Assembly: GCA_000827265.1 (NCBI GenBank)
Contig: KN834802.1
Span: 1-17,778 of the forward strand
Length of the DNA: 17,778 nt
Source of the DNA: Collybiopsis luxurians FD-317 M1
Lineage: Eukaryota; Basidiomycota; Agaricomycetes; Agaricales; Omphalotaceae
Direction: 5' to 3'
Shown here one piece after another: positions 9,100 to 16,778 of the stretch. Within the stretch, counting starts at the first letter, position 1, and each line of letters begins with the position of its first letter. A program made the position numbers and the translations under genes. The notes beneath the pieces were generated by a model. It was not told the origin of the DNA. It saw only the letters and a program-made list of their open reading frames with translations, and made no database searches.

Positions 9100-9838
9100 C
9101 AGCTTTCCTTTTGCCCTCCGGAGCCCTCAGTCTGTTCAACACTAATCCCAATTCCTCTGGATGATTACAATAGTATGGAACATTTCGTAACCCCATTGCC
9201 AAGGCAGTCCATTCCTTGTCCCGAATAGTGAATAGTCCTTGACTTGACATGAAACAATAGGCAATGATGAGGGGGAGTTTAGTGAGGATATGGAATTGAA
9301 GGAGTCAAAAGACACTCTTGAAGGAACAGAACTTCTTGCTAGAAGGATAGTTCACTTCACAAGTGGCACACAACAAGGAATTGGGGCAAACGGAGCAAGT
9401 GGAGTGCAGGTTATGCAAGGCGCAGTACTCACAAGATGGGTAATGTCTGAAAATACTCTTCCACTCATCAGCAGCTACCCTATCCAAAACCTTGGGACTT
9501 GAATTGGCGAGATAAGTGTCCTCGTAAATAGGCTGGAGGCCAGTAGGAAGGGAATAGGGAATGCAGTCCGTGATGGAAATTGAGGGATAGCTGAGATGCA
9601 TACTGCACTCAAAGGCCACATGTTGCATCTTCTTGGCCACTGGGGGAGCAGAGGGAAGAGCATTGGAGAAGGGAACCAGGGACGCCGATTGGAGAGTCTG
9701 CAGAACCTTGATGATGAGTTGGGGCTTTGACCCTCCTGAATTACTAGACAATGCAACAGGCTGGTCGGTAAACGATTGAGACAAAGACATAGTGGTCAGG
9801 GGGAAAGAAGAAATTGACTCAAAAACCCAGAGTGCCAG

Positions 9839-9845
9839 CTTTATA
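9839..9845 (-). promoter_or_regulatory. TATA box of antisense gene A
   Basis: The minus strand reads TATAAAG, ending about 48 nt before the gene A ATG at 9790. It lies between the gene and the 3' LTR, so gene A appears to have its own promoter beside the LTR rather than depending on it. Confidence 0.45.
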
Positions 9846-9976
9846 AGGGCTTCGGACTTAGAGTTTTCAATCAAAATCCAGCAGCTGGCACATTGAAAAC
9901 TCAATCTGACAGCATGGCAGTCACAACACTGTGTCACATTAAAAGCTATGCATCCTTTTGAGGGCTCAAGGACCTT

Positions 9977-9985
9977 GGGGGGGGG
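9977..9985 (+). other. Polypurine tract next to the 3' LTR
   Basis: Nine consecutive G residues are followed by TAA and then TGTTATG, the presumed LTR start. This is the standard position of the plus-strand primer of a Ty3/gypsy element. Confidence 0.8.
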
Positions 9986-10165
9986 TAATGTTATGCCCTA
10001 TGCTATTTTTTCCACTTTTTCCAACCAGTACACTCACCACATGACTCAATAATAGTTCTACCATTCAATCCAGACTCTCCAAATCTGACATGCATTTCTT
10101 GAGGCAAATTAACCAGTTGCTCATTCCAAACTCCTATTCACAAGACCACATGTCTTCCCGCAGAG

Positions 10166-10173
10166 TATAAAAG
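10166..10173 (+). promoter_or_regulatory. LTR TATA box
   Basis: TATAAAAG lies 178 nt into the LTR, followed by the pyrimidine-rich sequence CTTACATCTCTCAC typical of fungal start regions. Confidence 0.65.
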
Positions 10174-10615
10174 CCTTGTACTTACATCTCTCACAATATT
10201 GCTGTTATTACCTGAACTATCTTGACCTGTGTTGTTTCTGTTCTCTTGTTCACTAGTCTTTAATATTATTCTGCTTAACACTGAGTCAAGCAAACCCCAT
10301 TGACACCAAGTCACTGGTATATCTACCTCTCACTTGTTGAACCAATCAACAAGACTATTCGACTGCTGTAGCCTTTCGAATATTCCATCTTGTAGGGTAA
10401 ACAGACACCGAGTCACAAACCTCCCGAGTCAACCCTTGCTAATACCGTCTTAACGAGTTCTTTCAATATACTATTTCTAGTTGCACCGAGCTACTATATT
10501 TATTATTCAACACTCAAGGATCATTCCTCCACATCCAATACCAAAACCATACAGGACTTGTTCACCTGTCGTACATAGTGACTCCCCATTGTGTATTCTG
10601 TCTTGGCTGTGGTAT

Positions 10616-10621
10616 AATAAA
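10616..10621 (+). promoter_or_regulatory. LTR poly(A) signal
   Basis: AATAAA lies about 65 nt before the LTR end, the usual place for 3' processing of the element RNA. Confidence 0.5.
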
Positions 10622-10728
10622 TTACTTTCTATTCATTGAACCTGCTACAAGCTTCTAACAACAAAGGTAGTAAAGGTCCTAACACACACATTAATGTTGG
10701 CCCATTATGTATCTAGTTGACCTGTGCC

Positions 10729-10798
10729 AACAGGTACCTGGATCTGCAGGTCAGATACCTACAGGTTTTCCCATGGATTTAACCTGCAGGTACCTGTT
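10729..10798. repeat. Inverted repeat built from CAGGTACCTG palindromes
   Basis: AACAGGTACCTG (10729-10740) and CAGGTACCTGTT (10787-10798) are exact reverse complements, and each contains a 10-bp perfect palindrome. CTGCAGGT words lie just inside both arms, at about 10744 and 10784. The unit lies 45 bp after the LTR and may be the remains of a small inverted-repeat element or a binding-site cluster. Confidence 0.6.
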
Positions 10799-10800
10799 TT

Positions 10801-11521
10801 TGACAGGGACTCGAGAAGAGCCTTACCCCTCACATCTTCATTCTCATCAATGAACAAAGGGCTACTCATCCAAGTTGATCATTGTGATAATCAATCTGAT
10901 GACTGAGGGTTGAACTGTTGAACAGGCTGGCAGTGTGGGAAAGGTAACAGAAAAGGTATAGCTTTGATACTCAGGTCCCTTCTCAACTCTGTTGTAGGAG
11001 AAACATTCAGTTGTACACGCCAAGGCCGCTGTTTTTGGCTAATCTCAGACATCCATGGTAAAGTGGGCAGAGCCCACCTCGAGTGAGCGATATGCAAGGG
11101 AACATGAATTCACAATACTGAAGGACTGATGATGCCTGTGACATGACTATATAGTAGTGGCATCTTGGCCTGAACCCCCTACTCCAGTGTTGGTCTCACA
11201 GGGACAGGGAAAGTAAGCACCTATTACTTGGAAGGTTGTATCACACAAGTATATTACTTATACCGGATGCAAGGTTACTATGAATTTTGCTTTATATTGT
11301 ACATTATCATATGGGAAAACAGCTCCTGAACCATAGTAGTTGCCACTGGGTATAACAATGCCGCAAAAGTGATTGTTTCAGTATAACTGTCATTACAATG
11401 ATCTGTCAAGATTCCAATTCCTGACATGGCTGGATTCTGTACTGTTTTGCACTTAAGTGTGGACAAAGTATTGATGTTAGACACTCCCAAAATTCGCATA
11501 TTTCAAGGTGGGACTCATTCT
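10801..11521. other. Intergenic region upstream of the first DUF6536 gene
   Basis: No supported gene is seen; the open frames are short and lack family features. It probably contains the promoter of the downstream gene. I could not identify a TATA box with confidence. Confidence 0.4.
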
Positions 11522-11581
11522 GTAAGCACCATATGTTAAGATTGAGATTTATTGTTGTTGCTCTGTCTGATGTTTCCACAG
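11522..11581 (+). other. Probable 5' leader intron of the first DUF6536 gene
   Basis: GTAAGC donor, CTGAT branch candidate, TTTCCACAG acceptor, 60 nt. It ends 13 nt before ATG 11595. The second copy has an intron-like stretch at the equivalent place, which supports it. Confidence 0.5.
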
Positions 11582-12262
11582 TTCTGTGTTCCAGATGCTA
11601 GCTGCACAAGTTCCATATGCAGCTCTTTCAATGGACAATGACAGTGAGTGTTCATTGGAAGCACTTGATGTCACTCCTTTCAGCAGCCAGGGCACAAACA
11701 GACGGTATCACAATGGCCCCTTGGGGTCTGGGACTGTATTGCCTGATTCAGGAGATTCAGGAGACAATTTCTACATGAAAATGTGCAACTCTTCACATGG
11801 CTTGGCCATACACCGAATTCAATCAGTCCTGCAGCAGTCAAAGAGATTAATCACAATATTTAAGTCCCTATTGCCTACAGGTTGGCAATTCGGAGTGTGG
11901 TTTGCTATGTTCCAGGCAGTTATTGTTCTCTTGATCAACATCATCCTACTGTTCTGGAGTGCAGCAAGAACTGGACAGAACAGCAGCGGAGTGGTGTTCC
12001 AAGGAAGCTGTGACACAGTGGGCCAACTCTCTGTTGGAATCCATCTTGTTACCAATATACTCAGCACACTATTACTTGGTTCTAGCAATTTTGTGATGCA
12101 GACTCTCTGCGCACCTACCAGAATGGAGATCAACATAGCACACAGGAGAGGAATTTGGCTCGATATTGGCATTCAGAGTGGGCATAACCTGAAGTACACA
12201 AGTCGTCAAAAGCGCATATTATGGATCTGTTTTTCAGCTTCCTCTATACCATTGGATATCCT

Positions 12263-12312
12263 GTGTGTATTGTTCCTATTTGGAATATCAGTCAGCTCAT
12301 CAGCTTGAATAG
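12263..12312 (+). other. Intron in DUF6536 copy 1
   Basis: GTGTGT ... GAATAG, 50 nt, CTCAT branch candidate. Splicing changes frame 0 to frame 2 and recreates Leu-Tyr-Asn-Ser where the family has that motif. Without splicing the frame ends at TGA. Confidence 0.75.
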
Positions 12313-12647
12313 TTACAACTCTTCTTTTGTCTCAACCTTGAGTGCTAATGATTACCAGATCTACTATGCACACGGCCCAGAGATACTTCATTCTCCACGG
12401 AATGGCAACAACTCATATGAGTGGACATGTGGATCCTCAGCTTGTTCGGGCGAGATCATATCAGCTCAAATGGGCCAATGGGAGGTTCTGATGCATATAC
12501 AAAAGGAATGTGTTTGGTTTTGCATAGGCATCTCAAAAGTCAGGACAAGAACCATCACTTTTCTCCCCTGCCCTTGCAACATAAACCTCGAAGATTGAGG
12601 TGGTGGAGCGTGGCTGGTAGGCAACATTGGATATTGACCATTCTCCT

Positions 12648-12708
12648 GTACGTATAAATTACCAAGTCATTAATAATTCATGGTAATTCTAAGCTGCCGT
12701 CTCTACAG
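12648..12708 (+). other. Second intron in DUF6536 copy 1
   Basis: GTACGT donor (exact GTRNGT), TCTCTACAG acceptor, 61 nt. It joins ILTIL to a hydrophobic segment FVLAIFIILGFLGY, completing a plausible membrane helix. Reading through gives TAA. Confidence 0.65.
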
Positions 12709-13490
12709 CTTTGTCCTTGCAATTTTTATCATTCTTGGTTTTTTGGGCTATACTTTACAGTATCTACGCTCCCTCAATGTCACTGGGATTCCTGCTGTGG
12801 CAGTTGGGGATGGGCAAGCCTCATCCGGAAACTGTCATTAGTTGGGGGTTCCCAAAAAAGGGGTACGGCACTCTTGTCACTGCTGCTGTACTTATTTCAA
12901 ACTTCCCACAGCTGATCCTTTCATTGATCTACCTCATCTTCAAGCATCTTTGCACCACTCTTTGCCTTTCACTAGAGTGGTCTTCATATGCAGATTCACA
13001 CAAATCTTTGCGCGTTTCCAGTCCCTGGGGCCTACAATGGTCAACCTACTTTCTCCACATGCCTTACCGCTTCGGTCTTCCCCTACTTGGGTATTCCGCT
13101 CTTTTACACTGGCTTGTATCCTAGAGAATTTTCCTTTTTGAGGTCAATTACTGGGAAGACGGTAAACTTGATCCTTACAATAGTGTCATCAGCTGCAGTT
13201 ATTCACCCTTAGGAATGATTCTGACAATCATTGTTGGTGCCTCTCTTATCCTGAGTGCAGTCGGTATCAGTTGTTTTATGCAACTCAAGACTAGCATGCC
13301 ACTGGCAGGGTGCTGCAGTGCTGCCATTTCAGCAGCTTGTCATCCTCCTGCAGATGGTGCAGACTCATTGAAACCAGTAAAGTGGGGTGTTGTTTCAGAT
13401 ACGGACAGTGATGGGAAGCAGAGTATTGGGCATATCAGCTTTTCAAGTGGCGAAGTCTTACCGCCAATTCCCGGACACTATTATTCTTGA

Positions 13491-13872
13491 TCGTGCTACA
13501 TGTTTATAGGTTACATAACCTAGCTTAGTAGATGGATAAATAGATTAATTCTATGCAACGAGGTCCCGCATTCGGTACAGCTGAAAGGGCGAGGCGATAA
13601 CAGGAAGGATTTACTTGGTGCAAACGTAGATTATACATACCCTATCCGAGACCTCCCATTTCAGCCACGCATCCAGCGCACCGAATTGAAACAAGGCAGA
13701 TTAGCACTGCCAGTGGTATCCCCTGAGTCGATAAGTTCAGTTTCAAATGATCCAGAGCCAGCGGATAGAGATCCAACGGCTATATATTGCAACACTTGTT
13801 TCTTTTAAGTGTTAGAGGAAGTTTCATAAAATTCCCAGTTTTTTTCAATCAATTTTAATTCCGGCATATCCA
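13491..13872. other. 3' flank of DUF6536 copy 1, no gene seen
   Basis: This contains a short palindrome AGGTTACATAACCT near 13508. No reading frame or RNA gene was recognised. Confidence 0.4.
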
Positions 13873-14167
13873 CTTCGACTATTAATCTTGCAAATGCACC
13901 GTTACAGCTATTTAGTTATTTCTATCATTGTTTTCGAAAAACGCACCTTAGTGATCATGTTGACGACCAAACAAGCATTCTATTCATTGGTCCACCGACG
14001 CCGGGACAGCTGTACATTTGGTGACATTCTCATGAAGCAATGAGTTGAAACCTTGTTTGTAGGCAAATATGATCAGTAAGATGCATTTTTTGAAAATAAT
14101 GCTAGAAATAACTAATAGCTGTAACAGTGCATTTGCAAGATTTTGTTAGCGACTGGAAAAGTCGAAG
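13873..14167. repeat. Long imperfect inverted repeat (fold-back or MITE-like element)
   Basis: The left arm, 13873-13975, and the right arm, 14052-14167, are reverse complements over about 105 nt with small indels, separated by a 76-bp loop. The best core is CTTGCAAATGCAC followed by GTTACAGCTATT in both arms. No coding capacity. The arms end in CTTCGAC / GTCGAAG. Candidate identities are a non-autonomous DNA transposon, or an inverted duplication able to make a long hairpin RNA. Confidence 0.75.
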
Positions 14168-14212
14168 ATCGGTCTGATTTTTTACTTGTAGAGCACGATA
14201 TGGTAGTCAACG

Positions 14213-14226
14213 AGTCAGCGCTGACT
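14213..14226. promoter_or_regulatory. Perfect 14-bp palindrome AGTCAGCGCTGACT
   Basis: An exact dyad, 47 bp outside the inverted repeat, of the kind bound by dimeric transcription factors. The factor is unknown. Confidence 0.4.
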
Positions 14227-14410
14227 GTCAACTCATCTCTTCCCCCACCGGGCCCCAAACCCCCATATCGATACGCAGGCGATGACCATTCAATGAGTGG
14301 GTAACAAGCTGAACCGAAAGTCAGACGGTCGCACGGAAGCTGTCATGCTAAAGGGTTAGAGAGGGCTAGCGCCGATGCGGAGAGAGCAGCTTGGTAAGTG
14401 AAAGAGTGTC

Positions 14411-14444
14411 TGGCGTTAACGCCAAAGTCAAGCCGAACTTCGGC
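14411..14444. promoter_or_regulatory. Two adjacent perfect dyads
   Basis: TGGCGTTAACGCCA (14411-14424) is an exact 14-bp palindrome. Seven bases on, GCCGAA / TTCGGC with a 1-nt centre (14432-14444) is another. Both lie in CpG-rich DNA and could be regulatory sites. No neighbouring gene start is evident within a few hundred bases. Confidence 0.4.
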
Positions 14445-14510
14445 AGACGGGCAATCCGGACTGCGATCCGATATAGCCGACGTCAAATTTTCTTCGTCGT
14501 TCCTCCATGC

Positions 14511-14534
14511 CGAGCCTTGTGTTGAGCCTTGTGT
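14511..14534 (+). repeat. 12-nt tandem duplication
   Basis: The unit GAGCCTTGTGT(T/A) is repeated twice in tandem. It is minor and of no known function. Confidence 0.6.
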
Positions 14535-16143
14535 AGATGGCAAAGGATGGACTCTGGATATCTGGATCTTTACCGCCAGCTGGCATCTTCAAGCGTTTTG
14601 TTTCTCTGCGTCAATACTATACCAGTCTGGCGCTACAGTTTATTTTCTTTCCATGCGCTGGTCTCAGCATAAAACCTCCATTACTCGATTGTCGTTACAA
14701 CTGCGAGAAGTTGCGATTATCTCTTCTCTCCGAAATTGTTATGCACTCAGCATACTCTAACAAGGCAGTGCGCTCTCAGGGGCCGGATGTTATCAATGCA
14801 AGTCGAAATTGGCGAAACAAAGAGGTCCGTAACATTCAATTTGAAGTTCAAGAAGCTTTCAGACGGCCTTCAATGTTGGAACTTTAGTCTGTTTATCAAA
14901 TTCGTCTGTTGAATGGGATTTCCTGCTTTAAACTCGTCGCTCGTCCCACGCCTCCTTTCCAGCTCTGTTCTTGTTTTCCACATATATGAATGCTAATCTC
15001 CATTCTCTGCAAAAAAAGCGCTTGATGATGCAAAAATTCGCAATGCTTTAGCTAGGATCGCTACTTTTTGTATTCCGAATCTGTCTGTAATCGTCAAAAT
15101 TCCCGAGGTCGATTTTCTGCTTGGTCCTCAAAATGTAATCGGTTACTGCTTTTACCTTTGACCCTCGTTCAAAATTTGTCGCGCTGATCTCCACCCCTCG
15201 CTGGTTTCCTACCTAAAAATCACTACACGCTTTCTGCTAGCATGCATCAATGCACATACTAGGCATTTGAGGGGCGAGGCGAGACAGTTGAGTTGCAGAA
15301 CAGATGTAAGCGGTTACATAGGCCAGCCAAAATTACGGAACCGGTATCATCTTTTGACGCTGTACACATAAATAGGCAGACAGACGGGTACTAGTAATGG
15401 CTAAGGGACGTGCTCGTTTTGTGTTTCTTGATTTGTTTTGTTTTCGCAACTTTCTGATCAGTTGAATGGTGTAGCATGCTGAGGGACATTCTTTCCATGA
15501 TGAGATGTCAAATTGGATCATAGAACCGTCATCTAGTGGGTTGATGATGATCCTACATTACATGTTGCTGTAGATATATGATAAACAAGGTGCTGTGGCG
15601 AAGCGGTTTTATGTTGTGATACCAAGTTGCTGAATGTCATGATGCAGGTACAACGCAGGATATTGAGTAAATTGTAAGTGCTAAAATATCATGAATGCGA
15701 CTTTCTGTCCTACTTGCTTGCCCATAGCGACTACAGTAAGTCGACCCGAATCTACCCAGGGGTCATGTGAATCTACATCTGTTCCATGACACTGTAACTT
15801 GATCATTGGTACATGTTGTACTTTGACATGTGTCATTTCGTCCTTCGAACCTTGTCCCTGCTAATTTTAAGTGGTATAGTGTTATTTACTTACCTGGAGC
15901 AGAAAATAGCAGCTGTATGGTCTTCGTCCGTCCCGAGAAAGTTATATACCTCAGAGTCTGAACCCCGGAAGCCAAGCATACAGCAACGCATGGTAGCGGC
16001 ACAGTAGTTGTCGCTATGAACCCGCAGACAACATGTCTATATGTATGTCAAAGTGCTGATCGACGTGGCAGATATCTTTTCGGACTTGGATATGTATGTG
16101 TATACCAGTACTTAAATTGAGGATACGATTTGCCCGTACCCCC
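14535..16143. other. Long intergenic stretch, no gene supported
   Basis: Open frames up to about 120 codons exist on both strands but show no family motifs, sensible splice chains or compositional support. CpG is much more frequent here than in the retroelement, as expected for unmethylated host DNA. No tRNA or rRNA pattern was recognised. Confidence 0.45.
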
Positions 16144-16160
16144 CCGAGCAGAACGCTCGG
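16144..16160. promoter_or_regulatory. CCGAGC / GCTCGG hairpin upstream of DUF6536 copy 2
   Basis: A 6-bp perfect stem with a 5-nt loop, preceded by a C-run, about 85 nt before the proposed leader intron. It is possibly a binding dyad in the old promoter. Confidence 0.3.
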
Positions 16161-16245
16161 CCTGTAGCCTCAGTATCCAGCATTCTTTGAACCTCTCTTC
16201 AAGCTTCGCGCAAGTTCAACTTACCGTCATGTCGAGGTCTCCAGG

Positions 16246-16310
16246 GTGTGTTACGCAGTGCTACCACTAGTGGAAACACTTTACTGATCCTTTGTAGGTT
16301 TTCTCTTCAG
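16246..16310 (+). other. Probable 5' leader intron of DUF6536 copy 2
   Basis: GTGTGT donor, ACTGAT branch candidate, TTTCTCTTCAG acceptor, 65 nt, ending 24 nt before ATG 16335. Its position matches the leader intron of copy 1. Confidence 0.45.
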
Positions 16311-16334
16311 CTGTTACGCCGAAAAAGCTCATAC

Positions 16335-16763
16335 ATGCCCGTTTCAATGAGCGACAAAACTGAGTGTTCGCCTGATGAGCTGAATGTCAGCTCGAACAGT
16401 GAGCAAAACTGGCAGGAGCAGCGTAGGAATGGAAGCACTTCGGAAGTTCAAAATGCAGTGCTAGATTCACGAGACATGGACTACATTGACCAGCCGGACT
16501 CAACCTACAACTTTAAAGCAATCCAACAAAGGTGGAAAAGGATGAAAAGAGACCTGCAATCCCATCTGCCCACGGGACGGCGACTCGGGGCGTGGATGGC
16601 AATTGTACAGGCTAGTGCAGTGCTTCTAATGAACGTTGTTATCTTAATCTAGAGTGCAATGAAGACAAAAGGAAGTGATAGTGGGGTCATCTTCCGAGGT
16701 GACTGCAACAAAGTCGGCTATATTTCCTTAGGAGTACATCTCGTCATCAATGTCCTTAGCACA
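16335..16763 (+). pseudogene. DUF6536-type membrane protein, copy 2 (truncated)
   Basis: It starts MPVSMSDKTECS, which lines up with ALSMDNDSECS of copy 1. Then come HLPTGRRLGAWMAI, a first membrane segment (VLLMNVVILI) and, after TAG 16650-16652, GVIFRGDCNKVGYISLGVHL and VINVLST. The TAG stands where copy 1 has Trp in FWSA, so TGG to TAG. Similarity stops at 16763, at the edge of a GTGCGTG-rich repeat, and the remaining three quarters of the family length are absent. About half of the residues match copy 1, so the duplication is old. It cannot encode a working membrane protein; ATG 16347 is an alternative start. Confidence 0.8.
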
Positions 16764-16778
16764 CGGGCACATATATTT

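Larger units (their letters stand above)
7859..9790 (-). pseudogene. Antisense gene A of the retroelement: five-exon Cys-rich and coiled-coil protein
   Basis: The exons are 9790-9100, 9049-8693, 8637-8495, 8429-8130 and 8074-7859, for 568 codons plus TAG. All four introns (50, 55, 65 and 55 nt) have GT...AG ends, three with GTGAGT donors and one with GTGTGT, and every junction keeps the frame. Six internal stops are all TGA (9305, 9027, 8805, 8301, 7985, 7982), consistent with decayed CGA. Start MSLSQSFTDQ is the first ATG, about 50 nt after a TATA box. Residues 120-155 form a Cys-rich module C-x2-C-x8-C-x2-C-x5-C-x2-C-x10-C, probably metal-binding. A Pro-rich patch (PPPVPVPTPPTP) follows in exon 2. 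Exons 4-5 encode a long coiled coil with heptad-like runs. No catalytic motif, signal peptide or membrane segment is seen. I do not recognise the family and infer no function. Confidence 0.75.
408..10684 (+). mobile_element. Degenerate Ty3/gypsy chromovirus-type LTR retrotransposon with an antisense gene block
   Basis: The domain order gag, zinc knuckle, protease, RT, RNase H, integrase, GPY/F-like region and chromodomain is diagnostic of Ty3/gypsy chromoviruses. After pol comes an unusual 3.2-kb segment carrying two spliced genes on the opposite strand, then a polypurine tract and a 3' LTR. The left boundary is not resolved: no copy of the 9989-10684 LTR is present at 1-407, so the 5' LTR lies outside the window or is lost. 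The element is dead. It carries 22 internal stops (21 of them TGA), an out-of-frame deletion in RT, and lost catalytic residues in protease, RT and RNase H. The two frames (0 for gag, -1 for the first part of pol) and the antisense genes remain otherwise open, so decay is by point mutation rather than fragmentation. Confidence 0.9.
9989..10684 (+). repeat. 3' long terminal repeat
   Basis: It begins TGTTA immediately after the polypurine tract and ends TAACA, so the ends are the expected TG...CA inverted repeat; length 696 bp. It contains a TATA box (10166-10173) and AATAAA (10616-10621), as expected for U3 and R. An alternative right end is 10660, where CTAACA also occurs. The 5' LTR is not in the window, so neither identity between LTRs nor a target-site duplication can be checked. 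Confidence 0.7.
11595..13490 (+). pseudogene. DUF6536-type multi-pass membrane protein, copy 1 (spliced, broken)
   Basis: Exon 1 (11595-12262) carries a Ser-rich N-terminus, LLPTGWQFGVWF, a first membrane segment, GVVFQGSCDTVGQ, HLVTNILSTLLLGSSNF and CAPTRMEINIAHRRGIWLDI, all hallmarks of the family. Intron 12263-12312 restores the family-like ILYNSSFVSTLSANDYQ. Later blocks are TKGMCLVLHRHLK, a second membrane segment after intron 12648-12708, NFPQLILSLIYL, EWSSYADSHKSLRVSSP, MPYRFGLPLLG and the C-terminal SAAISAACHPPAD...KPVKWGVV. Lesions: a frame change near 12480 with about 60 family codons missing, including one membrane segment; a 1-nt type frame change near 12790; and TAG at 13122-13124 where Gln fits. 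The family function is unknown; a fungal membrane protein role is inferred. ATG 11631 is an alternative start, matching the conserved start of copy 2. Confidence 0.8.

Noticed and set aside
9244..9305. An extra intron in gene A just after the Cys-rich module
   Set aside because: The stretch is open in the same frame once TGA 9305 is treated as a decayed codon, and no good donor is present.
9290..9502. Plus-strand open frame inside gene A
   Set aside because: Shadow of the Cys-rich exon of antisense gene A, which has the stronger composition and splice support.
14398..14887. Two overlapping plus frames of about 120 codons as a gene
   Set aside because: No motif, no consistent splice model, and the frames overlap each other.
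15333..16007. Short frames on both strands in the long intergenic stretch
   Set aside because: Length expected by chance; no splice or motif support.
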